From Sipunculus nudus (Eukaryota > Annelida > Sipuncula > Golfingiida > Sipunculidae): a stretch of 64,000 nt of DNA. Made by a program: the position numbers and the translations under genes. A model generated the notes under the pieces. The model had not been told where the DNA came from, ran no database searches, and was given only the letters and a program-made list of their open reading frames with translations. This document shows positions 22,250 through 34,068 of this stretch, one piece after another. The number at the start of each line of letters is the position of its first letter. Position 1 is the first letter of the stretch. The stretch covers positions 47,286,456-47,350,455 of the forward strand of contig CM049318.1 in assembly GCA_026874595.1 (NCBI GenBank), given 5' to 3'.

Positions 22250-25200
22250 ACCTATGAAAATGAATGATAACTATGAGGCATAAATAGCATTTTTGATATC
22301 TGCTGTATATGAAATAATCTGTTACACTTGTTAAAAAATGGTCACGTGTTATATAAAAATAACTTAATGAGTGTAGTGGACCTCGGGGAAACCAACAGTG
22401 GCTTTTAGTGAAATCTATTAGTTCACAAAATGACTCTGACTAAGCTCCTACACGTAGATAGAATTTGCTACAGTGGCGTGAATCCTCTGTACACATTTCA
22501 AGGTACGATTTAGGATTATTTTAGGGCCGTATTTTACGTGCTGGACTGTTCAGTCATGAGTAGAAGATAGTCAAGGAGTTTTGCAACTGTGTTGAAACAT
22601 CTGAAATGTCGATATTACAAAACGTACATTTTTTTTTTAAATTTTGTATTATTTCTTTTCCTGTTCGTAAGTAGCTCTTGAAATGCTATCGGTGCATGTA
22701 AAGGTTTGTTTGTTACTTAGCGTACTCGATGCAAAATAATAGGAAAAGACGGGGAATAATATATGATATTATGTTTATATTATAAATAGTCTTATCCAAA
22801 TTGTATAACCGTGTACCAATTTGTAATTTGTACACAAAATATTACGTACAAACACCTGAACAGTATGCGTAGTGTTGTTATTCTATGTATTATAGTATTA
22901 TAGCAAACTTAATATTCCTCAGGCCCCATGGGGAGGACCAGGTTCATCCGGAGACAGCCATGGCAAAACATATCGATGTATTTCGCTAATATTCGGTCTC
23001 TTTCGTTCATATGTGAAAAAGGCTAGACAATGAGAAATATATATGCAAAGGTTAATCATTCTTGTTCGAATAGCTCAAAGTACTGAACATAAGCCGCAGC
23101 ATGTGTGTTCGTGGATGTATATGCCTAATCCTGCTCATCTACCTACGGCTCGGGCGTGTTATTTCAAGTACAGGAAATCGAGAAAAACGTAGCTGTTTAA
23201 ACCAACAAATGCTTCTCCAGTAAAAAGAAACATGAGTGCTGGACTCGGGTGCGAGCCGTGTGGGATCGACTGCGTTTTAACACATTTACTCGCACAATAT
23301 ATTAAATTATTATGATACATGCATTGTGTCTGGGATAGCATCTGGCACCGTCGTCTTTACATAATGTTCTAACGTGTCACAATGGAAAACTCGTTAGACA
23401 GCGTGGGCTGAATGTTACAGAGAGTTCTCTGATGAATACATCCTCGGGCAGGACGCGCTCGACCTCATTGTGCTAAATAGACACGTGTCACGCCGATATA
23501 ACCCCGTATTAACCAATGGTGTTTGTCGTATTACGTGCATGATGATAATCATCTGGGTATCACGTGACCTATGACAGGACTGAACGCTTGTAACATTTTA
23601 ATTTTAATCACTGGGCATTGTTAAGCTGAAATTGATCATCCATCGAGACTCGAATGGGAACATAGGTTGTCTGTCTTTGTGTACAAGAAGTTTATAATGG
23701 TTTAGTTTAAACAGCGTCCAGAAAAAAATATTAAGTATTTTTTTGCAATAGAAAATTTATAAATCTGTGCAAAGTGGTTGGCTTAGTTTGCATCCATATG
23801 TTGAACTTTTCACATTGTGTGAACATTCATCCAGTTAATATCTTTAGAATAAGATTTTATTTTATCTATGAATATACTTAATTTGATAAAAAAAACTTAA
23901 TATAATAACCGTTTTACTTCAAAACAGTAACTCAATTGAACTTTGCCAAAAGGAAATCCTGAACAGGTGGAGACGCCCTTCCCATCTATATTCCAGATTA
24001 AATGAGGAAGAAAAGATGGCACATAATTCAGTGTAGCATATGTATACATATTTATGTAGCTAACCATCACTGGCAGGCCCATGCTGCTGCCTGAAGCAAG
24101 TTGACCTCAGTTCTGTAATCACTATTTACGACTACCAACAAATTTGGAGGTAATCTATTCCAAAGCACCAACATCAGTGGCATACAGTACAAATAAACTC
24201 ACTTTAACTGTCCAAGGTGGGTTGATCATATCTACATGACAATCTTATCCACAAATAGGTGATCACTTATATTTATAACTGAAATAGAAACATGATTTTC
24301 ATCAGGTAGAAGCTGTTGATTCTTACATGAAGAATGTCCTTGTCTTATAGAGAACTGCCAGAGGGACGCATGTGCTGCTCAGTTCAAACCCAGAAAAGTA
24401 TAAAATGACAAACTGCTGTCAGCACACTGGTCCTAGCATTATGACAAACTGCTGTCAGCACACTGGTCCTGGCATTATGCTATTTGAATAATTTAACCTA
24501 CAAACACATTTCAGACAGCACTGGTTCAGGCATCAAGTTTAAATTCCAGAGATGATTTACTAAACACAATGAAGGTATAATTCGTCCATATGATATTGTA
24601 TCATATGTAGTGAAGTGAAGGAATCTACTGCTAAGTTTTCCTTTTTATTATGGAGGGGTTGAGTAATTTGTGACTTCACACAGTCTGCTTTGGCAGGCGT
24701 CTTTACCAGACAAAGATTTCTTGCTTGAAAAGGGTAAATTTTTTTGCAGGAAAGCTTTCCTGAGATTTTGGCTTCCTAAGAAATATGATGCAGATAAACC
24801 TCCATCAATCCATGAGTGTTGATGTGACTGAGTAGGAGGATCCACAAGTTATTTGAGATGATGAAGACAATGAAGTGAGTGGTCTGTCCTCAGATTCAGA
24901 GGCTGAGCATTCAAAGGGAAACCTGGCTCGTTGTGAATTAGTTTGGATGAAGTATGCCAAGGTTTGGTCTGCAGCAAAGGGATTGTCCAGTTTTGACGTG
25001 CCTTTCTAAGTTCTCACCTTCAAAATTTGCATTTTATATTAAAGGGGCGTGATGCGGTGGTTGTTACATGGTATGGAAGGACAGATATAGCTGTGTAAAT
25101 ATTGTTAACCTTGATATATTAGTCGAGAAAAAAAACATGCTTCCAGGGTAGAACACCGTGCCAAATAAATTTTTAACATAGCCTTGCTGTAGCTGACTCT

Positions 25201-26278
25201 GATATATTGAACAGTCTACATTAAGTAAATACCAAGTTAAAGTAAGATTTGACTGCAGTCAATTAATGGTAAACCTACATTTGAGAATCAATCCCAATTC
25301 TGATATCATGTTAATGAAAGGTGTGTAGTGTGATAACAGTAAAAGTTTTTGCATTTTGAACTTCATTCGTTTTCAGATTCCTGAGAATTTTATTAACCTT
25401 GGACTGATATGCTTTGAATCCTCAAAGCAAAAAATGAATTTTTAGCATAAATGTCACAAAAATGTATCTCAAACCTTAAACCTTGTCATATTGCAAATCA
25501 AATTGAAATGTGTGATCTTTATTTTATATGTTTTGGGACCTGCAAATATTTTAAAATAATCAGGAAATCCAGTCATATAGTGATATAATTTATTTATTGA
25601 TCAGGCAAATATTTCCATTTATTGCTCACAGACCCCTTTTTAAATTACAATTACAATTTTTGTTATCAGAATCTGGATTAAGTACTTGTTAAATAAACCG
25701 TCTCGGTAGTTATTAATTACATAATTCATTGAGCGGCCACGCACGCCCACGGCATTCATTGAATACAGAAGTCACTTTGAGGTCTTCATATTTAACTTTC
25801 AACTACCTTGGTTAAGTTTAGTTTTAAAATACATATTAAAATAACTATGACATATGCATATTTTGAATCCTCAAAGATTCTGCTATATATAAATTATTTT
25901 AAACATTTAAATATTTTAAACATTTTAGCTTAGCTGACTGAAAGTCAACTGAGGTATACCGAATAGGTATGGCGCTTTTTCCATCGTACGTCCTGTCGTC
26001 CGGCCGTCCGTTAGCAAGGCACATATCGTAACCGCTGACCATGGAATCTTCTAAGTTAACATCCACAGACGTCAATAAAAGATCTCCTGGGAAATCTGAA
26101 ATTAGGGCACTGCGACTTATATCGTTCGAGCTATGGGGCTTGTAAGTACCTCAAGAATAACTAAACATATATACAAAACCTCTAGTATCCTAATAATTAA
26201 TACATGGATTGTCATGAATCTTGCCTTGAATGTTTACCGTGATTAGATTTGTTAGTTCCAAAAACTGCTGGCGTATTT
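22250..26278. other. Intergenic, mostly unassigned
   Basis: No gene recognised. A perfect-to-near-perfect 36-bp duplication (ATGACAAACTGCTGTCAGCA...) lies at 24405-24476. An acidic short frame at 24858-25006 (+, starting DDEDNEVSG, later ELVWMKYAKVW) has no start codon and is listed under findings. A CGTCCGGCCGTCCG motif near 25995 resembles the leader of dispersed repeats seen again near 26335 and 27927. Confidence 0.45.
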
Positions 26279-27775
26279 TTATGCCCCAACCACAAAGTGG
26301 TCGGGGCATATAGTTTTACCCATGTCCGTCATTCCGTCCTTCCGTCCTTCCGAAATCAAAGAGTTGTACGGACTTTTTTCTCGCAAAGCCTGCAGATATT
26401 AGCCTGATTTTTTGTGTGTGGGCAGATAATGACCAGTTACAGATCGAGTTCGCGTTTCGTCCCGGTTGACCTACTTTTGACCGTTTCACGGCTCCTAAAC
26501 TTAGAAAATTTCATGAAAAATAGAAATTGTCATGACAAATACACATGTACGGACTTTTTTTCGCAGTGCCTGCAGATATTGGCCTGATTTTTAGTGTATG
26601 GGCAGATAATGACCAGTTAAAGATCGAGTTTGCGTTTTGTGCTAGTTCACCTACTTTTGACCGTTTTACGGCTCCTAAACTTAGAAAATTTCAAGAAAAA
26701 TAGAAATTTTCATGACATACACATGTACGGACTTTTTTTTCGCAATGCCTGCAGATATTGGCCTGATTTTTAGTATGTGGGCAGATAATGACCAGTTACA
26801 GATCGAGTTCGCGTTTCGTCCCGGTTGACCTAGTTTTGACCGTTTTATGGCTCCTGAACATAGAAAATTTCATGAAAAATATGAACTTTCATGACAAATA
26901 CACATGTAATGACTTTTTTTCGCAATGCTTGCAGATATTGGCCTAATTTTTGGTGTGTGGGCAGATATTGACCCGATACGGATTGAGTTCGCGTTTTGTC
27001 CCAGTTGACCTACTTTTGACCGTTTTACGGCTCCTGAACATATAAAATTTCGTGAAAAATATAAATTTTCCTGACAAATACAGACTTTTTTTTCGCAATA
27101 CCTGCAGATATTGGCCTGATTTTTGGTGTGTGGGCAAATAATGACCAGTAACAGATTGAGTTTATGTTTTGTCCTAGTTGACATACTTTTATCGTCTGAC
27201 GGTGCTCTAACATAAAAAATTTCATAAAAAAAAGTGCACATGTACAGACTTTTTTCGCCTGATTTTTGGTGTGTAGGCAGATAATGACCAGTTACAGATC
27301 GAGTTCTTGTTTTGTCCCAGTTGACCTACTTTTGACCATTTGACTGCTCCTGAATATAGAAAGTTTCATGAAAAATAGAAATTTTCATAACAAATGCATA
27401 TGTACAGACTTTTTTTTTCTCAATGCCTGCAGATACCACCCTAATTTTTTTATGTGTGGGCAGATAATGACAGTAACAGATCGAGTTCGCGTTTCGTCCC
27501 GGTTGACCTACTATTGATTGTTTTTACGGCTCCTAAACATAGAAAATTTCATGAAAGACTTTGTATGAACTTTTTTCACAATGCCTGCAGATACTGGCCT
27601 GATATTTGGTGTGTTACATGATAATGACCCGTTACAGATCGAGTTTGCATTTTGCCCTTGTTGACCTACTTTTGACCATACGACACCTCCTGAACTTAAA
27701 AAAATTTTCAAAATTTAACAAATGTTTCTAATTTGCCTCAGGCGGAGGCATTCGTGTCGTTCCGACACATCTAGT
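26279..27775. mobile_element. Pearl/Helentron-like element with ~180-bp core repeats
   Basis: The 5' side is a near-perfect palindrome, ATGCCCCAACCAC-AAA-GTGGTCGGGGCAT (26282-26310). The core is about eight diverged ~180-bp units marked by GCCTGCAGATATTGGCCTGA and GATCGAGTTCGCGTTT. The 3' side has hairpins GCCTCAGGCGGAGGC and GTGTCG-TTC-CGACAC followed by ATCTAGTTT. Bivalve 'pearl' elements and other non-autonomous Helentrons have tandem core repeats and a 3' hairpin near CTAG(T). The assignment is inference; no Rep/helicase frame is present. Confidence 0.55.
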
Positions 27776-27859
27776 TTATAATTTTTTCACGATTCCCCCC
27801 TACTTTTTAGACTTTTTTAAAATTACAGCGATCATGTCAGTTTCTCAGCTGTGGTTTTA

Positions 27860-29010
27860 TCTAGTGTCCAAAAAACCTGGTGTGTTTATTGATCACAAGT
27901 GGATGCCCTATATTAATTACCCTATTCGTCCGTCTGTCTGTCCGTTCGTCCATCTACAAAATTGTTTCCAGATGATCACTCCAGTTTCGATTGACATATG
28001 GATTTCAAACCTGACTTATGTATGACCTACCATGAAAGCAAGAACTCTAATGACTTTAGGGTCATCAGGTCAAAGGTTAAGGTCACCAGACCCACTTATT
28101 TAAAAAGATCGTGGATGCATTTTAAGCCAAACTTTTCATCCCAAACCTTCCATCATGAGCATATAGCTGAGCTGCTAATAGGGGAAGAGCCTAATTGAAT
28201 TTGGGGTCACAAGGTCAAGGTCACAGCGGCCCTCTGTTCAACAATTAGTTTCCAGATGATAACTCTCGTTTGGTTTGACATATTTCTTTCAAACTTATCT
28301 GATATATGGCCCACCACCAAAGTAATAACCCTATCCACTTTGGGGTCATGAGGTCAAAGGTCAAGGTCACAGAACCCATCTCTTGAAAACATTTATGATA
28401 CAGTTTAAGCCATCACAAGTCTTTCACAATCTTCCAGATATTGCTCATCTGCCAATAGGAGAAGATTCTTTTTTGATTTTGTGGTAACAAGATTAAAGGT
28501 CAGGTCACAGGGCCCATCCGCAAATTAGTTTATGGATGATATCTCTGGTTTGGTTAGACAGAGTTGCTTCAAGGTTGATTCATTAATGACCCACCACTGA
28601 AGTAATAATTATTTTGATTTCGGGGTCCTGAGGTCAAAGGTGTAGGTCACAGGAGCCAAATCTTTAAACAGATTGTGGATGCATTGTAAAAATCAAACTT
28701 TTCATCCCAAACGATCCATCTCTCATATATGGCTTATCTACCCAAAGTGGAAGAAATCTGTAGATTTTTAGGTTATTTGTTCAGGGGTCAAGATCACTGC
28801 ACATACTTTTTTTTAAAAAAAGATTGTTATGAAAAATTCAAGGATAGTAAGTTTTTTTTCAGATTGAGTAGTGACAAAGTCAAGGGTCAAGGCCACAGGA
28901 CCCACCATTTTGAAAAAGCCCATAAAAATCCATATCGACAAATCCAGCTGAGCTTCAAGACCCATAGGTTCCTAGTTGTTGTTGGCCTGAAAATTAAAAA
29001 AAATAGTTAA
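27860..29010. repeat. Diverged tandem array with alternating ~140-bp half-units
   Basis: Blocks containing GGGGTCA..AGGTCAAAGGTCAAGGTCAC recur at about 28060, 28203, 28341, 28480, 28621, 28770 and 28875. Alternate blocks differ in the preceding text (CCACCA..AAGTAATAA versus GCTCATCTGCCAATAGGAGAAG-like), so the true repeat is a ~280-bp dimer. It starts after a CCGTCTGTCTGTCCGTTCGT leader at 27929. Confidence 0.8.
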
Positions 29011-29339
29011 AGCTATTTTTTTTTTCAAATTTATAATAAAGCAATATTTATCACACATCTTGCAAATAATGCAATTACATCATCTTAGTGTTAACTAACA
29101 TATCTCCAGGCTTTTTGTGATTGCATATCTGTCAGACATCCTTCTACTAAAATTTTAATTTTGAATTTCTTTGACAAAACACAAATAATTCTTTCTTTTA
29201 AATGGCCTTAGAGGATTAGCAGGTAAATTAAAATGCTATTTTTTCTGAATGATGAACCGAATTATCAAGGACACATTCTAGTGACAAGGTTTGCATCAAA
29301 ATGAGCTAGAAATAAACAAATTTATGAAAATAACATTTT

Positions 29340-29701
29340 ATGACTTTGACGATACCAAGGCTCTAATACTGAGTCGATACGTACGCCCCCAAGACTGAGA
29401 GGATATAAAGTCACTCTAACATAGAGCGGCTACGCCCTCTCTCGGCATTTACTATTTACTGAAGTCACCTTAACACTTAGTGGCTACGTACGCCCTCAAG
29501 ACTCAGAGGATATAAAGGCACTCTAACAAAGAGCGCCTACTGACGCCAGCAGAATTCAATGGATATAAAGTCACTCTAACGTAGAGCGGCTACGCTCTCT
29601 CTCGGCATTTACTATTTATAGAAGTCACCTTAACACTTCGTGGATTCGTACGCCCTCAAGACTCACAGGATATTAAGTCACTCCTACATAGAGCGGCTAC
29701 G
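29340..29701. repeat. ~107-bp repeat with GAGCGGCTACG units
   Basis: Copies start at about 29380, 29488, 29542 (partial) and 29648, sharing CTCAAGACT(C/G)A(C/G)AGGATAT and AGAGCGGCTACG. A related single motif, GAGCGGCCACGCACGCCCAC, lies at 25732. Confidence 0.8.

Positions 29702-29760
<59 letters not shown>
29702..29760. repeat. (TA)n microsatellite
   Basis: TA repeat with one AAA interruption, starting directly after the last GAGCGGCTACG copy. Confidence 0.95.
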
Positions 29761-29763
<3 letters not shown>

Positions 29764-29789
29764 GTCATCATAATGATTTTTGTGAAGAG

Positions 29790-31130
29790 AAAACTAGAAT
29801 GAACGGTTACAAAATTACACTTTTACGTAGATGGCAGAAAAGAGATTTAACCATATTTGGAAAAATAACCGTGTTGAAAACTTTTGCTCTACCAAAACTT
29901 CAATATAGTGCATATTTGCTGTATGTATAATTTAGAAAATGTAATAAAACTTTGTTTTGGATTTTTGTGGAAAAAAGATAGAGTTAAACGGAATACCAGA
30001 ATAGGAGATATAGATAAAGGTGGAGTAAATATGATTGATGTATAGAAAGTCATTTTAAGGCTCTGAAAGCCAATTGGGCTACACTTTTTTTATAGCCAAG
30101 GTAAAATATGGTCAATATTTGCAAGACACTTTTGTAATTTGTTTGGAGAAGGGGTTTTTATATTTAATGTCTTTTTAAAATACAGAAAATAATCCCGCTA
30201 TACAGGCTGTTCTAAAATTTTATAAAGAATATTTTATTTGATAATGAATGAAAGTACCCGAAAAAACAACTAAAAAGAATATATATGGTGGATTACAATG
30301 GGGAAACCAAAATATTACATATTCAGTTAAAGAAAAGAGCAAGGTCTTATATAGAACTCTGTACAGTAAAATATTTATAGATAGTAATATTTTATATGTA
30401 CGGGATATGTGTGAAAGAAACGGCAAGGTAGAGACAACGTTATGGGAAACCTACGATATAGATTTGATTATTTTAAAATAATTGATGTTATCATCAGGGC
30501 ACTGAAGGTATATGAAAGTAATGAAACATTGTTTGTTTGCAAATTCTAATTAGTACATAATCCAAAAAATAACATTACAGAACGTGATCTAAACTGCTTG
30601 TACTTTCCATGTATGTACTATAATACCTATAACCTGATTTTAAAAAATGTCGATTTTTTTATAAAGAATTTGTGTAGTGAAAATTTGAAATTCCAATCAA
30701 CGAATTCAAGTGGAAAACGGAATTCAACAGGCCTGATAGTTTTGATTTTACTATAACTGCTATAGGGAAAAAAGTACTAAATATTCCAGAAAAGAAGTTT
30801 GCCTACTTTAATTTCAAAATTTTACACATGATTTGGCCTTGTTGTAAACATTTATATCGATCGAAGAAACATTAAATGCATCATGTAGCAGCTGTGGTGA
30901 TAACCATACAGTTGCAAAGTCCCGAAAAATATTTTTCAAAGGTAGAGTTGCAGGACTTATTGCTTGGCTTAATGCTCGCATACGTTCAATATAATCTAGT
31001 ATATTAGCGTTTTTATTCTCTAAGAAATGTTTAGGGGAAAAAGACACTAAGGCAATTAATGTGGTTAATGTGTTTATGAAAAAAGAATTGTTGCTTAGAA
31101 GTCAAATATGGTCAAAATAGACCGTGATGT
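29790..31130 (+). pseudogene. Dead LINE remnant: C-terminal part of reverse-transcriptase ORF2
   Basis: Broken frames on the + strand encode WQKRDLTIFGKITVLKTF and ALPKLQYSA (29829-29915), which match the post-catalytic region of L1/Tx1-type LINE ORF2 proteins. Further on come KEKSKVLYRTLYSKIF near 30325 and VLNIPEKKFAYFNFKILHMI near 30775, then a CSSCGDNH knuckle-like motif near 30885. Frames shift and carry stops throughout. Catalytic FADD-type RT motifs are absent, so the copy is 5'-truncated. Clade assignment is tentative. Confidence 0.65.
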
Positions 31131-32695
31131 AGTGATATCCTGTGTCAACAAGAGAAATTGAGTTTACACCCCGTATAACCTGGTCACGTGACAATGGAGG
31201 GGTTCATGTAAAAACGTGGTCTGGGGAAGAAGTAATAGAATCCATAAAAAATATGAACAACGATTAAGTTTGTATTTAATATTTAATATGCCAGTCAGGT
31301 TCGTCATTGAGAAAAGTACTATTTTCTACAATTGTTCAAATAAGATACCGTGATAATTGTTCCAAGTTAACTTTCCATGGTCAGCGATTGTCATCAGACC
31401 AACGAAACAACCGTCATTTATTAAATTTTTATATTTCAATACGCAAATAAAGCCATTTTGCTGAAAACCCTACTTTCTTCAATATATCAATACTAATCAT
31501 GATATTTTAATCAAACATGCACTATATCCAGACCTAGTTTTTTTAGGGTAAGACATTAAAACAAACTCCTATAAATGAGAAATTGAATATATTTTATATT
31601 TTACTATACAGGTAAGGACCTTCTTTAAAGACACAAAATCTCTGGAATATCTCAATTACAGACTTAGATAATGTGTGTTGAGTAGGGCGTAGTCTTGTGG
31701 TCTTGTGGTTTGGAGCCGAAGATCGCCGGTCAAATCAACAAAACAAACTCCAACCCAATTAGGTGAATGTAAATCAGACCCGCAACTGGTTATGATAATA
31801 TTATTTACACCTATGTGCATATAAATCTATATGACAAAATGCTTATATTAGTCAAAACTTCAGCAGTGGACCAATGTTTGGTTGTGCACTTAGCTCTCAT
31901 GCAGTTTCATAGTTTGTTACAAGATCACAAAACATGTTCGGTGTTCAGTTTTATTTCTTTTTTATATAAATTAGGAATGTCATCGTTTTTCACTTTTAAC
32001 AATTGGCCCATGCCCTGTCAGATTTTACAAGTTTTCCTCTTGTTGCTCACAGAATACGGGTCACCATGACCTAATCTCAGGTGTTGAAGAAGGCTTACCC
32101 AGGATTATCTCTTATTAAGTTGGAAGATTCTAGGTCCAACTACGTTGATTTGTGACCATCTGACTTTCACATTGCTAAAATCATGTCCCCTCACCCTTTA
32201 GCTCACAGAATATATAGGTTATAATGAAAGAATTTAAGGATTAAAGGAGATTTGTCAAGGACCTCATATTAGAACGTCATATTAGAAGTACATACCTAAG
32301 TACAGGCCCCGTAACTTGGGGAATATAGGTCGCATTAACCTAATTTCAGTTGTCCAGCAGATGTTTCAAGGACCTCCCTGTATGTCAAGACAGAAGATTC
32401 TAGTTCCAATGGTTAGTATATGTGCCCAGTGAACGGACAACCAGACAGTTGAGCTAAAAATCACCTATGTAAAATACATTTGTTACCCTTATAGTAATAG
32501 CGGGAAATGTACGTTTGCATTGTCAGCTTTTGCTATTTTAAAATATCTGAATCTCAATTCCGATCTTGAACATATTTTATAAATTTCTCGCCATGAGAGA
32601 AAAGGAAATGAGTAGCTAGCCCACTGTCCATTCATTGTCATAAAAGCAATGTTGGGTTTTCTTTGTATAAATCCGATCAACAAGTTTCACCTAAG
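31131..32695. other. Intergenic, unassigned
   Basis: Nothing recognised apart from a tRNA-like stretch at 31684-31740. Confidence 0.45.
31684..31740 (+). repeat. Possible tRNA-derived SINE head
   Basis: GTAGTCTTGTGG (A-box-like) is followed about 30 bp later by CCGGTCAAATC (B-box-like). It does not fold into a complete tRNA by eye. Confidence 0.3.
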
Positions 32696-33342
32696 TGCCA
32701 CTCAAACTCCACTCTTGAAGACAGACGACCACTCTGAACAATATCCACTCCTGACGACAGGCGACCAATCCAAACAACATCCACTCCTGGCGACAGGCGA
32801 CCATTCCAAACAACGTCCACTCTTGACGACATGCGACCAATCCAAACAACGTCCACTCTTGACGACAGGCGACCACTCCAAACAACGTCCACTCTTGACG
32901 ACATGCAAACACTCTAAACAACATCCACTCCTGACGACATGCAAACACTCCAAACAACGTCCACTCTTGACGACATGCGACCACTCCAAACAACGTCCAC
33001 TCTTGACGAGAGGCGACCACTCCAAACAACGTCCACTCTTGACGACAGGCGACCACTCCATTCAACATCCACTCCTTGCGACATGCGACCACTCCAAACA
33101 ACATCCACTCCTAGCGACAGGCAAACACTCTATCCAACATCCACTCCTGACGACAGGCAACTCCTCCATTCAACATCCAGTCCTGACGACAAGCTAACAC
33201 TCTATCCAACATCCACTCCTGACGATAGGCGACCGCTCCAAACAACATCCACTCCTCACGACAGGCAAACACTCTATCCAACATCTCCTCCTAGGACAGG
33301 CGACCTCTCCAAACAACATCCACTCCTGACGACAGGCAAACG
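32696..33342. repeat. 36-bp minisatellite
   Basis: About 18 copies of a 36-bp unit: CACTCTTGACGACAGGCGAC then CACTCCAAACAACGTC. It is open in several frames (up to 182 codons +, 137 codons -) because 36 is divisible by 3 and the unit lacks stops. No evidence of translation. Confidence 0.95.
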
Positions 33343-33371
33343 TGTGTGTGTGTATGTGATAGTTGTAGTCA

Positions 33372-33720
33372 GCGGCGTCAATTTATCTTCCAGGGTGGGG
33401 GGGGGGGGGGCTCGCAGACACACACAAACACCCACACACACACACAAACACACATATATCTTTTTAGAGTCTGTATGACACGTCAAATATATTAGCGTCT
33501 GTACGACACATTTCAAATATATATACTTGATCACATTTCAAATATATTATAATTTAGTATGAGGTTTTAGAAAATAAGGTCTGATGTTTCCTGTATAAGT
33601 TAATTCTAAAACAGGTTTAGATATAATTGTAAACTCAAATTGAACCAAAGTCTATAATTCTATTTATTTCATTTGCATTATATAAATATTATTCTCTGAA
33701 AAGTGGGAGAGCATACGGAT
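33372..33720. mobile_element. G-run element, copy 2 (partial)
   Basis: Starts GCGGCGTCAATTTATCTTCC then G13, followed by TTTCAAATATATTA and TTCTAAAACAGGTTTAGATA. The same order of motifs occurs in the element at 19430-19882. A CA-rich microsatellite (33416-33455) interrupts it. The 3' terminal inverted repeat is not clear. Confidence 0.5.
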
Positions 33721-34049
33721 ATTCATAACGCAGAATCTCAGAACTGTCTTAAGTTGTTGTATATAAAAACTTTCTGAATTCCCAATAGCTTAAGTGTTTA
33801 AGATTGAAAACACAATTTAATGGATTTAGATATTTCAATTGTTTGATATTTCTCATTCATAATAACTGAGAACATTCCATTTTCACCATAGAGAGATGTA
33901 AGCATATGTTGTAACAGACTCCTGCTCAGTCTTTACATTTCATATTTTATAGGTGAGAATTTTAAACAGAACTACATGTCTGTAGATTTTAAAATCAAAT
34001 AATCAATAAGATAAATATTTGGACAGTTAATACCCTAAATATAAAATGT

Positions 34050-34068
34050 GGGGGGGGGGGGGGGGGGG
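34050..34068. repeat. Poly-G tract (19 bp)
   Basis: One of several G or C homopolymers in the window (also 14130, 14271, 19455, 19819, 33397, 61529, 61626). Confidence 0.95.

Noticed and set aside
32649..33478. 182-codon + frame and 137-codon - frame
   Set aside because: Minisatellite by-products open on both strands at once.
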